Below are positions 1-10,500 of a stretch of DNA of 64,000 bases, piece after piece. The position numbers and the translations under genes are program-made. Source of the stretch: Clostridium cylindrosporum DSM 605 (GTDB lineage Bacteria; Bacillota; Clostridia; Clostridiales; Caloramatoraceae); contig NZ_LFVU01000001.1 of the NCBI RefSeq assembly GCF_001047375.1, positions 84,165-148,164 on the forward strand. The letters are read 5' to 3'. The notes beneath the pieces were generated by a model. It was not told the origin of the DNA. It made no database searches and saw only the letters and a program-made list of their open reading frames with translations. Every line of letters begins with the position of its first letter. Position 1 is the first letter of the stretch.

Positions 1-318
1 TTTTGCATCGGGATAATCCTTTTTCGCCATCTCTATAGCATATTTTAGATCCTCCCTCATTCTATTCCAGCCATCTACTCCTAGGTAGCCAAGTTCTTCT
101 TTAGATTTAGAGGTTAATCCATGTCCTCTATGAGAATGACCATATACAAAAATATTATTTGATAACAAGAACCTTGCAAATTCATCATATCTCTCGATTC
201 TCTCTGCCATACCATGGGAAATAACAACTATTAAATTAGGTTTAACATTCTCCTCTATCCACTTATAACCTTTTACTACAACTTCATCGAAGGAATTAAA
301 TTCATAGGATATTCTCAT
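1..318 (-). CDS. Alpha/beta hydrolase (monoacylglycerol lipase-like), N-terminal part only
   Basis: The reading frame is open from an ATG at 316-318 to the window edge, giving the first 106 residues; the C-terminal part lies outside. The protein carries the strand-loop ISHGMAE followed by ...GHSHRGHG, which is the start of the Hydrolase_4 / serine aminopeptidase S33 family that includes monoacylglycerol lipases and lysophospholipases. The nucleophile elbow and the Asp/His of the triad are not in the window, so activity cannot be judged. It is followed upstream by a separate coiled-coil gene with its own start. Family call good, substrate unknown. Confidence 0.8.
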   Translation of the reverse strand, partial: MRISYEFNSFDEVVVKGYKWIEENVKPNLIVVISHGMAERIERYDEFARFLLSNNIFVYGHSHRGHGLTSKSKEELGYLGVDGWNRMREDLKYAIEMAKKDYPDAK

Positions 319-387
319 ATTGCCTCATACCTTTTCTATTAATATTTACACTTATCATTTGAATAGTTATTAACATTTATTCCTATT

Positions 388-1095
388 TTACTTGGTAGCT
401 TTTATTTCAGTTTCCTTATCCGCTACTTTCTTATCTTCTTTTTTATCTTCCTTTGACTTAGAATCAACTTCTTTTTCCTCTACATTACTTTCATTGACAC
501 TACTTGTCTTTCTAATAATCTTAGCAGACTCAGATGCTATACTATTATCAAGCCCAATTATACCAGCTGTTAATTTATTGTGATGTCTTGTAACATAGGA
601 ATCTGAGTTACCATCTGTAACAAGCCAACCTCTCTCACGCACTAGATTAGCCTTAGTTACCTTCATGTCCCTTATATTTTTCATAGCATCCCTTGACTCA
701 ATAAGATTCTTAAGACTCTCTGATATTATAACACCACCTCTTACTTCATCTGATGATGCTGCCTTTTCTGACTGTTTCTTCTCCATCTTCTCCTTTAGCT
801 TTTCCTCTTCTCTTTTTCTTTCTTGAATCTTAGCCTCTTGAATCTGAGCCTCTACTTCTGCTAACTTCTTATTAATTTCATCTAACTTATATTTTTTCTC
901 CTCAGAAGACATTTTTTTATCCATTAGTTCTTCTTTTGCTTTAAGTAAATCTTCCTTAGTTTTTTCCAGTGCAGTATAAGAGGAACCCTTACTTTTATTT
1001 TGAAGCATTATACTTTTATTTTCACTATTATCATTTGTTTGTTGTGCTTTAGAAAGTGTACCCCAGTTTGTACTATTAGCTCCTTGAATATTCAT
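388..1095 (-). CDS. Coiled-coil protein of unknown function
   Basis: A 235-residue protein with no signal peptide or membrane segment. Residues about 45-110 are a highly charged Lys/Glu heptad-like coiled coil; a more mixed block (about 120-190) follows, with a GGVIISESLKNLI segment, and the last 35 residues are a Lys/Glu/Asp-rich tail. The start is well placed, with AGGAGG about nine bases before the ATG. I do not recognise the family. Possible roles such as a scaffold or flagellar/sporulation accessory protein are guesses only. It lies between the terminator of the secreted-protein gene and a separate hydrolase, so it is probably a single-gene unit. Confidence 0.7.
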   Translation of the reverse strand: MNIQGANSTNWGTLSKAQQTNDNSENKSIMLQNKSKGSSYTALEKTKEDLLKAKEELMDKKMSSEEKKYKLDEINKKLAEVEAQIQEAKIQERKREEEKLKEKMEKKQSEKAASSDEVRGGVIISESLKNLIESRDAMKNIRDMKVTKANLVRERGWLVTDGNSDSYVTRHHNKLTAGIIGLDNSIASESAKIIRKTSSVNESNVEEKEVDSKSKEDKKEDKKVADKETEIKATK

Positions 1096-1174
1096 ACAAA
1101 ATATACCTCCTAGTATAACATCTTACTATAGTTATCGATAACTTTTTAACCATCTCCAACTATTACCAATTACT

Positions 1175-1220
1175 AAACAAAAGTGCTGCTGACATTTTAC
1201 TGTCAACAGCACTTTTGTTT
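1175..1220 (-). terminator. Intrinsic terminator of the secreted-protein gene at 1233-2063
   Basis: A 19-20 bp inverted repeat around AAGTGCTG...CAGCACTT with a six-base loop and one wobble position lies 13 bases after the stop codon on the minus strand and ends in a T-rich run. Confidence 0.85.
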
Positions 1221-1232
1221 AATAATATAATT

Positions 1233-2063
1233 TTATAGTAGGTTATCTATCTCTACAGGCTCTTCTGTATAGATAACTACTCCATCTTTATCCTTTATTT
1301 TGCTAGTGCTTTGTTTTATATCTATTGTAACAACTTGTCCAGCTTTAACTTCCTTATCAAGTGTAATAGTTAAAGTTACCCCATCTTTACTTAATACAGC
1401 TGATTTAACTGCTACAGAAGTATTGTCAACTTTTACAATAATGCTATCCTTAACATCACTAACATCTGTTTTCAGAACTTCAGTGAAGGTAATTGTTATC
1501 TTGTCAGGTGATCCCTTTTCAATTGCAGCTTTAGTTACTCCAAAGTCATCACTTAATATATCATTAATCTCTGCTATTTTCTTATTAAGTCTATTTATAA
1601 GGCTATTAATTTGATCTTCATATTCATTAACATCAACCTTCTCTAAATCAGCTTCAGCTAGTTCTACATACTTTATCCATTGTTCAGCATTTTTTACTGT
1701 ATGAGCGTTGTTTGCCATACTTCCTTCTACTTTGTTAACACGTGCTGCTGCATTTACTAAAGCTTCAGCTGAGTTAATTCTTGCAGCATATTTGTTTTTA
1801 GTTGCTCCCTTTGGAAGTTTAGCATTTAAAGTTCTTGCTTCCTTTATGTACTTTTGCCACTGTCCTACATTTTTAAGTCCTAGGAAATTTTTCTTAAGAG
1901 AATTTCTTATTTGCTCAACTTTTGTATGTACTGCTTTAGTGTCTTCTTTAACCCCTGCATTAACAATTTTAACTTCATCAACTGATTGAGTAGTACCTGC
2001 TACACTTACAAGTGTCATAGCTCCTACAAGAACTGAACCAATTAACTTTTTACTCTTACTCAT
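1233..2063 (-). CDS. Secreted protein with C-terminal Ig-like (SbsA/Big-type) domain
   Basis: A 276-residue protein. Residues 1-25 form a Sec signal peptide (KSKKLIGSVLVGAMTLVSVAG). Residues about 45-180 are helical with repeated NAEQW/NVGQW-type segments and the line NSAEALVNAAARVN. Residues about 185-276 are beta-rich with ITITFTEVL and VTLTITLDKEVKAGQVVTI, the pattern of the bacterial Ig-like domain seen in SbsA-type surface proteins. No sortase signal, S-layer homology domain or cell-wall repeat is visible, so it is probably released or loosely wall-bound. It is a tandem paralog of the gene at 2362-3192, equal in length, with its own promoter region and terminator. Function unknown. Confidence 0.75.
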   Translation of the reverse strand: MSKSKKLIGSVLVGAMTLVSVAGTTQSVDEVKIVNAGVKEDTKAVHTKVEQIRNSLKKNFLGLKNVGQWQKYIKEARTLNAKLPKGATKNKYAARINSAEALVNAAARVNKVEGSMANNAHTVKNAEQWIKYVELAEADLEKVDVNEYEDQINSLINRLNKKIAEINDILSDDFGVTKAAIEKGSPDKITITFTEVLKTDVSDVKDSIIVKVDNTSVAVKSAVLSKDGVTLTITLDKEVKAGQVVTIDIKQSTSKIKDKDGVVIYTEEPVEIDNLL

Positions 2064-2255
2064 ACCTTCCTCCTAAACCAAATGAAATTTTTATATGGTA
2101 AAAGGATTATATACTTTTACTGATATTTTTTCAATATTACCAATTTTCCAAATTATTTACTTATCCATCTTTCCCTAATAAGATATACCAGTTTACTGCC
2201 ATTTTCTATAGTATTTTCTATAACTATAAAAAGTCTGCTTTCTATACTATTTATA

Positions 2256-2291
2256 AAAAAAAGTACTAACAATTTCTTGTTAGTACTTTTA
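2256..2291 (-). terminator. Intrinsic terminator of the second secreted-protein gene
   Basis: Inverted repeat AAAGTACTAAC / GTTAGTACTTT with an eight-base loop, followed on the minus strand by a run of T. It lies about 70 bases after the stop codon at 2362 and shows that the two paralogs are transcribed separately. Confidence 0.8.
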
Positions 2292-2361
2292 ACTAGCATA
2301 AAAACTTTATCTCATAGTAAGCAATCCTAGGTTACTTAATAAAATCTTATAATAATTCTGT

Positions 2362-3192
2362 TTATAAAAGGTTATCTACTTCTACAGGTATATCTGTATA
2401 TATACCATTCCCATTTTTATCTTCTATACTTCCATCTTCCTTTAAAGTTACAGTAACTGCTTGTCCTGCTGTAACTGGCTTGTTTAATGTAATAGAAATA
2501 GATAATCCATCTTCACTTATTATAGCTGACTTAACTGCTACCTCTGTGTTATCTACATTAACTATAATGCTATCCTTAATATCACTTTCACTTGACTTTA
2601 TAGCTTCACCAAATGTGATAGTTATCTTATCTGGAGTAGCTTTTTCGATTACAGCATCTGGTATTTCAATATCTAATCCTAATATTTCATATATATCTAG
2701 AATTCTTTTTTCTAGCCTATCTACTAAGCTATTGTATTGTGCTTCATATTGATTAATATCAACCTTTTCTAAATCTTCAATAGCTAAATCAACATATTCT
2801 CCCCATTGTGGAACATTAGCCATTACATGGGCATTCTTATCCATACTAAATTCTAATTGGTTAACACGTGCCGCAGCATTTACTAATGCCTCTGCTGTAT
2901 TAATTCTTTCAGCATACTTAGTCTTTGTTGAACCATTTGGTAGTTTAGCATTAAGCGCTCTTGCTTCTTTTATGTACTTTTGCCATTGGCCTACATTCTT
3001 AAGTCCTAAATAATTTTTCTTTAGAGAACTCCTTAGATGTTCTATCTTATAGTGAACAGCTAGGCTATCTTCACGAACTCCAGCCTTAACAACCTTAACT
3101 TCACTAATTGATTGTGTTGCACTTGCTATACTCATTAGTGTCATAGCACTTAAAAGACATGCTCCTACCACCTTTTTACTTTTGTAAATCAT
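2362..3192 (-). CDS. Secreted Ig-like protein, paralog of 1233-2063
   Basis: A 276-residue protein when begun at the ATG at 3190-3192, which sits six bases after AGGAGG; an in-frame start 24 bases upstream has no ribosome binding site. The chosen start gives exactly the length of its neighbour. The layout is the same: signal peptide (residues 1-24), helical middle with NVGQWQKYIKEAR, and a C-terminal Ig-like domain ending VEVDNLL (VEIDNLL in the neighbour). The two proteins are roughly 60-65% identical by eye. Tandem duplication is clear; role unknown, likely envelope or extracellular. Confidence 0.75.
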   Translation of the reverse strand: MIYKSKKVVGACLLSAMTLMSIASATQSISEVKVVKAGVREDSLAVHYKIEHLRSSLKKNYLGLKNVGQWQKYIKEARALNAKLPNGSTKTKYAERINTAEALVNAAARVNQLEFSMDKNAHVMANVPQWGEYVDLAIEDLEKVDINQYEAQYNSLVDRLEKRILDIYEILGLDIEIPDAVIEKATPDKITITFGEAIKSSESDIKDSIIVNVDNTEVAVKSAIISEDGLSISITLNKPVTAGQAVTVTLKEDGSIEDKNGNGIYTDIPVEVDNLL

Positions 3193-3292
3193 AATTTTCC
3201 TCCTATACCAAATCATATTTAACTTTTATATAGGAAAATTATATCTTGGAAATATTACAAATGCTACTGTTATTAAATGTATTTGCCATATA

Positions 3293-6200
3293 TTAACTTT
3301 CACAAGTAGCGATGTTACTTCCTTTTTTATCTTTACTTACCTCTATCCTAGACATTATTCTTTCACTAAGTTCTGATACATGGGATATAACCCCAACTAC
3401 CTTTCCTACTGCACCAAGCTCTAGTAAAGTTTCTATAGCTTTCTCTAAGGATTCAGGGTCAAGTGTTCCAAAGCCTTCATCTATAAACATAGTGTCTATC
3501 CTAACTCCCCCGGAGGATGCCCCAATAACATCTGAAAGTCCAAGTGCTAGTGCTAGTGAAGCTTTAAAACTTTCCCCACCTGATAAACTCTTTATACTTC
3601 TTGTTTTTCCTGTATAGTTATCATATACATCAAAATCAAGTCCTTGGCTTTTTCTAGCATCGGTTATATCAACCTTTCTTTCTAGATAGTATCTTTCATT
3701 AGTCATTGCCTTAAATCTAATATTTGCCGCCTCTAGTATTTCTCCAAAGTGATGTGCTAAAACATATCTTTCAAATGTTATTTTTTTAGGGTTAAATCCA
3801 TTTGCTATATTAGAAAGCTCTGATATTATGCTATATTTCTCTTCCTTACTTCCTATACCACTTGATAACTCCTCAACCATTTTTACTATCTTACTGTTAT
3901 TATCACATCTTGAATATACTATCTTTTCTTCATTTTCTATTTCTTTAAGTTTCTCTTGAAGTATAGATTTTTCATTTTCAAATTCTTCAGTATCTATCTT
4001 TTCCTTACCTAGAGTCTCCTCTTCTAAAACCTTAATCTGCTCTCTAGATGTTAAAAGCTCATCTCTATATTCCTTTATATTATTATCAATTACATCAATA
4101 TCCTTAGAATCAAGTAGACTTTCCTTAAAAACTTCATAGGTAAATCCTAAAGAGTTTAACTTATCATAAAAGATTTCTTCTCTAGATTTAACTTGAATCT
4201 CTGCTTCTTTAAGTTCTTCTAGTTTGTTTTCAAGGTTTTTAATGGCAGATGTTAACTCTATAGTAGCTTTCCTTTCCACTTCTCTAATTCTTCTTAAACT
4301 TTCTTCCATTGCTGATATAGACTTTTTAGTATTTTGAATAAGGATTTCAAGTTCCTTTAGAGAACTAACCTCTCCATTAATACTCTTTTCAAGGCTTTTC
4401 TTAGATTCTCTAAGTGTCTCGCATTTTGCAAAGACTTCTCTATTTTTAATTTCTAAAGACTTTATTTCCCTATCAACATCTTGAATACTTAATAAGATCT
4501 TTTCTCTATCTGAAACCTTTAAACTTTTAGCCTTTAGCAAAAGATTTTTATCCGCTAACTCCTTTTCATCCTTTTCAAGCTCTGACCTAATAGCTCCGCC
4601 TTTATTTGTTATATCCCCTTGAAGAATATCTATTTCTTCTATAGAGAAGTCATCTACACCTAAAAACTTCTTAAACCCTTCTAGTATAACCCCCTTAAGC
4701 ATTTCGTCTATTTTAACTTTAACTGCAGTTACACTTTTTAGTAATTCTTCCTTATTAGCTTTAACTTTCTCAAGGTCATCCTTCAGGACTTTAAGTTCCT
4801 TCTCACTTAAAGTAGAGGCTGATACTCTTGCCTTATTTGGATGATGAATTGAGCCGCACACTAGGCATGGCTCACCTTCAACTAAAGCCTTAGCTAGTAT
4901 CCCTGCACTTTCAAGCTTAATCTCTTCACTTTTTTCCTCATAGTAGTTATTTTTCTTAAGATAATTACTACTAATAATGCTATATTCCTTCGAAAGTTCT
5001 TCTTTCTTTTCAATGTTCATCTTTAAGACTTCTATTTTCTTATAGAAGTCTCGAAGCAAGTTTAAATCTTCCTTCTTTTCTTTAACTTTTCCCTCAAGGC
5101 TTAAAATATCTACTTCTACACATTTATTCTCATTTAAAAAGCTTTCAATATCTACAAGGTTAACTTCCTTTTCTTGTTTTAGTTTATAGTTCTCCCTTAG
5201 GCTATCTTCTATTGTTTTTAATATCTTTTCTTCTTCTTGAAGCCTGTATGACTTCTCTTCATATTCCTTAAATACATTAACTTGACTTTCTAAACTATGA
5301 AGTTTTTTCTCAAGGGATTTTCTCTCATCCTCTTTTGATTCCTGAAGGGTTAATTCCTTACTTAAGTCTCTTAGAGTTTTCTCCTTTTCCTCTATTAAAC
5401 TTTGTGCTAAAAGTTTTTCTTCTAGCTTCCTCGTAGCAAAGTTTTTAGCACCTATTAAATTTTCCTCAAGTAATTTAGCTTCATTAGCTTTTTTAGCCAT
5501 TAGGGACTTTTTCTCATAACTTAATATTTCTTCTTCTTTGGATAAAAGAGATTCTAAGGATAGCTTTAGATCTGAAATTCTTTGGATTTTATTATTTAGT
5601 TCTTTATATTTTTCTATCCTTTTAAGCTTGTCTTCTATTTCCTTAGTCTTATTAATTTTATCATCCTCAAGCTTTTTTAAGGTCTTTTTATCCTCCTCAA
5701 GAATTTCTTTAACTTCAAGTAAAATCTCTTGTATATTCATATTCTCTGATTCTACAAGGGATTTTAGCTTAAGATTATCACCTGATTCTATTTTTTGAAG
5801 TAGTGTAATTCTTCTATCTCTATACTTTTCAAGCTCCCTTCGCATTAGGATAGACTTGTCCTTTAACTTATCCTGAAAGTCCTTATAAATCTTACTTGAG
5901 AATATCTTTCTAAATATCCTCTCCTTTTCCTCGGTGCTAGATTCTATAAGCTTCTTAAATTCTCCCTGTGGAAGCATTACTATTTGTCTAAACTGTTCAA
6001 CATTAAGACCTAGAAGTTCTTCTATCTTCTCTTGAACTTCATGTACCTTGTTTAAGAGTTTCTCATTTGGTAGATGTAATTCTACTGCATGGTTTCTTTT
6101 TGTCTTTCTTCCCTTCATTGTTTGGGTAGGTTCACGTCTAATAGTATAAATCTCTCCATGAAGAAGAAATTCAAGTTCAACAAATGTAACTTCCCCTCCA

Positions 6201-6409
6201 TCTGCAAAATCGCTTTTAAGATCTTTTTGCTCCCGATCACTTCCTGAAGTCTCTCCAAACAAAGCAAAGCTTATAGCATCGAATATAGTTGTTTTTCCTG
6301 CTCCAGTAGGTCCTGTTATAAGATATATGCTGTCCATCTTTGTAAAATCTATTTCTTGAGGTTTTGCATATGGTCCAAATGCATTTATTGTAAGTTTTAG
6401 AGGCTTCAT
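3293..6409 (-). CDS. sbcC: Exonuclease SbcC (Rad50-like ATPase of the SbcCD nuclease)
   Basis: A 1038-residue SMC-like ATPase that with SbcD opens hairpins and trims DNA ends. The N-terminal lobe has Walker A GPTGAGKTTIFDAISFALFG (about residues 33-52). Long charged coiled coils (about 180-500 and 535-850) flank the zinc hook CLVC at about residues 515-520, which dimerises SbcC. The C-terminal lobe has the ABC signature SLSGGESFKASLALALGLS and Walker B MFIDEGFGTLD. Length is typical. Its start overlaps the sbcD stop by four bases (ATGA), so the two are translationally coupled at the end of an addB-addA-sbcD-sbcC operon. No clear terminator is seen in the 76 bases downstream. Confidence 0.96.
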   Translation of the reverse strand: MKPLKLTINAFGPYAKPQEIDFTKMDSIYLITGPTGAGKTTIFDAISFALFGETSGSDREQKDLKSDFADGGEVTFVELEFLLHGEIYTIRREPTQTMKGRKTKRNHAVELHLPNEKLLNKVHEVQEKIEELLGLNVEQFRQIVMLPQGEFKKLIESSTEEKERIFRKIFSSKIYKDFQDKLKDKSILMRRELEKYRDRRITLLQKIESGDNLKLKSLVESENMNIQEILLEVKEILEEDKKTLKKLEDDKINKTKEIEDKLKRIEKYKELNNKIQRISDLKLSLESLLSKEEEILSYEKKSLMAKKANEAKLLEENLIGAKNFATRKLEEKLLAQSLIEEKEKTLRDLSKELTLQESKEDERKSLEKKLHSLESQVNVFKEYEEKSYRLQEEEKILKTIEDSLRENYKLKQEKEVNLVDIESFLNENKCVEVDILSLEGKVKEKKEDLNLLRDFYKKIEVLKMNIEKKEELSKEYSIISSNYLKKNNYYEEKSEEIKLESAGILAKALVEGEPCLVCGSIHHPNKARVSASTLSEKELKVLKDDLEKVKANKEELLKSVTAVKVKIDEMLKGVILEGFKKFLGVDDFSIEEIDILQGDITNKGGAIRSELEKDEKELADKNLLLKAKSLKVSDREKILLSIQDVDREIKSLEIKNREVFAKCETLRESKKSLEKSINGEVSSLKELEILIQNTKKSISAMEESLRRIREVERKATIELTSAIKNLENKLEELKEAEIQVKSREEIFYDKLNSLGFTYEVFKESLLDSKDIDVIDNNIKEYRDELLTSREQIKVLEEETLGKEKIDTEEFENEKSILQEKLKEIENEEKIVYSRCDNNSKIVKMVEELSSGIGSKEEKYSIISELSNIANGFNPKKITFERYVLAHHFGEILEAANIRFKAMTNERYYLERKVDITDARKSQGLDFDVYDNYTGKTRSIKSLSGGESFKASLALALGLSDVIGASSGGVRIDTMFIDEGFGTLDPESLEKAIETLLELGAVGKVVGVISHVSELSERIMSRIEVSKDKKGSNIATCES

Positions 6410-7545
6410 AAACTCACCTCCGCCACTGAAGATTTAATTACCTTTAACATTTCATCTTTTCTTTTATCATCTATTTCCTCATTAAACTCTAAGTAAAAAT
6501 CAATAAATAATTCATCGATTCCTTTTTCCCTATAATTCCTAGCACTATCAAGACTTACATCACTTTTCCCCTTTGATACCTTTTTAAGTCCTAGAACGTT
6601 ATTATACACTCCTCTAAGGGAGCCTATAGGGTCTATTAATTCACCTTCATCTAAAAGCTCTGCAAAAATATAATCATCTAGATTCTCACCCTCATAACTA
6701 TCAGGATCTATTAGATCATTTAGATAGCCACGTATAACTCTTAAATCACGCTTTAAACTTAGCTTCTTAAGTGTAACTTCAACTTTACCATCTCCATCAA
6801 TAGTAACTATTGATACTGACTTATCCTGCTTTGCCTCTGATACAGAGTACTTAAGAAGTGACCCTGAGTAGCGAATATTATCACTTCCTGCCCTTTGTGG
6901 TCTATGAAGATGCCCAAGTGCAGTATATGTGAAATCCTTAAATATAATAGGAGATACTATTTCAGCATTTCCTATATTTAAAGGTCTTTCCGAATCACAA
7001 ACCTCCATACTAGATGCTCCTACAAATGCATGGGCTATAAGTACACTTCTTTTATCTATATTAATATTATCTATGATGCATTTAAGAGCGTCCTCATGGG
7101 ACTTAACATCACTTCTCTTATATAATTTTCTAACCTCTGAGGGGTCAGTATATGGAAGAAGATAAAAATCTACTTCTCCACTTTCATCAGAAAGTGTAAC
7201 CTTTTTCACATCTCCACTAAATGCCCCTTCAATATATAATCCTTCCCCCTCAAGAACTCTTTGGAGAAAGCTTAATCTTTCACTACTATCATGATTACCT
7301 GCTATAGTCATTATCTTAGTATTTGTTTCCTTAATAACCTTTGTAAAGAAATCACTTAAAACCTCTACAGCATCAGCAGGAGGAACAGACCTATCATAAA
7401 GGTCTCCTGCTATTACTAAAACATCTGGTTTTTCTTCTTTTATAAGTTCTATAAGATTATTTAGTGCAAACCTTTGATCTTCAAGCATAGAAAACTCATG
7501 TATAATCTTTCCTATGTGAAGGTCTCCTGTGTGGATTAATTTCAC
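6406..7545 (-). CDS. sbcD: Exonuclease SbcD (Mre11-like nuclease)
   Basis: A 379-residue metallophosphoesterase, the nuclease subunit of SbcCD. The metal-binding motifs are all present and ordered: GDLHIGK (residue 7), AGDLYDR (about 46), GNHDS (about 82), a histidine in the HAFVG segment (about 171) and GHLHRP (about 212). The C-terminal part is the SbcC-capping domain. It begins 13 bases after the addA stop and overlaps sbcC by four bases. Length and motifs give no sign of inactivation. The same gene order as in Bacillus subtilis suggests joint supply of both end-processing nucleases. Confidence 0.96.
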   Translation of the reverse strand: MKLIHTGDLHIGKIIHEFSMLEDQRFALNNLIELIKEEKPDVLVIAGDLYDRSVPPADAVEVLSDFFTKVIKETNTKIMTIAGNHDSSERLSFLQRVLEGEGLYIEGAFSGDVKKVTLSDESGEVDFYLLPYTDPSEVRKLYKRSDVKSHEDALKCIIDNINIDKRSVLIAHAFVGASSMEVCDSERPLNIGNAEIVSPIIFKDFTYTALGHLHRPQRAGSDNIRYSGSLLKYSVSEAKQDKSVSIVTIDGDGKVEVTLKKLSLKRDLRVIRGYLNDLIDPDSYEGENLDDYIFAELLDEGELIDPIGSLRGVYNNVLGLKKVSKGKSDVSLDSARNYREKGIDELFIDFYLEFNEEIDDKRKDEMLKVIKSSVAEVSL

Positions 7546-7558
7546 ACTACCAACTCCT

Positions 7559-10500
7559 TTAACTGTACTTTAACTCTATACCCTTTCCTAGAAGATAAAT
7601 GTACTTTTCCTTTACCTTTTTCCCTGTAAGCTTTTCAATAGCTAAGCTATAAAGACTTATTTGGACCCTGTATCTTTCATATATTTCATCTATATTTTCT
7701 TCTGTTACATAGTCTGTTTTGTAATCTATAAGAACTATTCCATCCTCTTCTTCAAAAAAGCAATCTATAATACCCTGAATAGCAATACTTTCATCTGAAG
7801 CAGAATATTCTTCATATACATATCCTACTGGAACTTCTATATGAAATGGCACTTCACGAAGGACCCTCTTAGCTGCTATCATTCTTCTACCTAAACTACT
7901 TTTAAAGAACTTATATACACCCTTTAGGTATATATTTTCTCCCTCCTCCCTAGTTATAAACTCTTCTTTAACTAACTTTTCTAGTCTTGCCTTTAATGAA
8001 TCTAGTGTAACCTCCTCATTTAGGTCTACCTTTTGCATCATAAAATGCATAAGAGTTCCCCTTTCAGCTGAAGTTATTCTCTTTTCATCCTTTAGGAAAT
8101 TAGGAGTCTTTAATACATAGCTTTGAGTAAGGTTTAAGGCATCTTCATCTACTGCATTAATTATTCTTTTAGCCTCTGTAACAGATAGCTTAGATGGCAC
8201 CTTAGACAAGTATTCGTAGGTATACTTAAAGCTAAGTCTTTTATTAATCTCATCTATCTTTTCTGTTTCATAATCTGGGCTTAGACTTTGAAGGGATGAT
8301 GTTACCACCTCTCCTACTTCTAAAACCTCTTTATCCTTTAATATAACCTCTCCCTTTCTTATAACATTAACCTTAAATGGGAAGTTACAAGTATGTTCAT
8401 TTGATAAAACAATAGGTGCTAAAAGGTCTAGGTAACTTGATGAAGATAGTACCTTAGCCTCACTTAAACCTTCACCTTCTTTAAGACTACTCCAAGCATT
8501 TATCTTATCATCTATTTTTTTAACTGTTCCTGTTATTATTAGCTTCTCCTTAGCCCTTGTAAATGCAACATAGAGTATTCTCATCTCCTCAGACTTTAAC
8601 TCTATTTGAAGCTTTGTTTTTATTGCTTCTTTTATAGTACTTTTGTATTTTATTCTTTTAGAAAGGTCTACTATATCCGGTCCAAAACCTAAATCCTGAT
8701 GAAGAAGTACACTTTCTCTAAAGTCCTGTTGGTTGAACTTTTTCCCAAATCCTGAGCATATACAAACAGGAAATTCTAGTCCCTTACTTTTGTGTATACT
8801 CATAATTCTAACAACATCTTCATTTTCACTAAGTGTCTTTGCACCTGACATATCTCCGCTACTTATCCTTAATTTATCTATAAAGTTAACAAAGCTAAAT
8901 ATTCCCTTAAAGCTTGTAGCCATAAACTCTCTAGCTCTTTCAAATAAAACTCTTAGGTTAGCTTGCCTTTGGTGAGCCTTTGGTAGCACTCCAAGATAAG
9001 AGTAGTATCCTGTATCCTCATATAAATACCATAGGAATTCATCTATAGGAGTATTTTTCCCCTTTAACTTCCACCTGTCTATTTTTGCAAGTACATTTCT
9101 ACACTTTAATCCTATATCACTTTCATTTATGGATAATGATTTTAAGCATTCATAGAAGTATCCCTTCTCTGCAAGTCTTAAATCTATCATGTCCTCAGGA
9201 GTAAATGAGAATATAGGTGATTTTAAAATAGCAAGTAGTGGAATATCTTGAAATGGATTATCTATCACTTTAAGTAGTGATATTATTGTTTTTATCTCTA
9301 CAGTTTCAAAATATCCACCTCCAGTATCTGAAAAACATGGCACCCCAGCTAAGGTTAACTCCTCTTCAAATATCTCTGCAGTATTCTTGGTGCTACGAAG
9401 AAGTATTACAAAATCCTTGAACCTGGCATTTACATATTCCCTCTTACCTGTCTCATTATTTTTCTTAAGAACCTTAAATGGATTCTCTGTGTCTACCATG
9501 GATTTTATCTTCTGTGCTACATACTTTGCTTCAAGTGTAGTCTTATCTACATCATCCTCCTCAGTTTCATCCTTAATGTCCTCTATAAGACTTAGTTCAA
9601 TCTTTCCTCCTGCCTCAAATCCCTCTATTTCAAAGTCTTCATAATCAGCTCCTACATTAAGCCTTTCCTTTTCTGTATATGAAAGCTCCCCAACATCCTC
9701 AGTCATTATTCTCTCGAATATATAGTTAACCCCACTTAGAACCTCATCTCTACTTCTAAAGTTCTTATATAGGAGTATTTTCTTCCCACTTAAACTACCT
9801 TCACATTCTTCACCTGTACACTCTAGATATCTATTATACTTATCTAGAAATATCTCAGGTTTTGCTTGACGGAATCTATATATACTTTGCTTAACGTCAC
9901 CAACCATGAATCTGTTACCAGGATTCTCCCTTGATATAGTACTTAATATATATTCTTGAACATAGTTACTGTCTTGATATTCATCAACTAGAATCTCAGT
10001 AAACCTATCTCTATATTCATGTGCAGCCTTAGATGCTATAACTTTTCCATCCTCATATACAGTTAATATGTTTAGTGCAAAGTGCTCTATATCATTAAAG
10101 TCAATAATAGCTCTTTCTCTCTTTTTCTCTGAGAATACATCCATAAATCTTGAAACTATGGCTACTAAACTTCTCATTAAAGGGAAGCTATTATTAATCT
10201 CCTCCCTTATAGAGTTTTCATCCTTAGATAAAACTCCAATGGTCTTTTTAATACCAGCTGTAAATTCCTTTTTAAATTCAGATGCAGCTACTTTAACATA
10301 CTCAACTGGACACTTACCACTTAAAGCTGGAAGTTTAACCTCTCCAAGTATCGAAGCCATATCACCAGTAGCTTCACTAGATAATACTTCAAGACATATA
10401 TTAACCATATCATTAAATACACTAATATATTTCTCTGGAAATCCTTCTATCTCTAGAAGTTTAAGTATTTCCCTTGCCTCATCTAGGTAGGATTTATATG

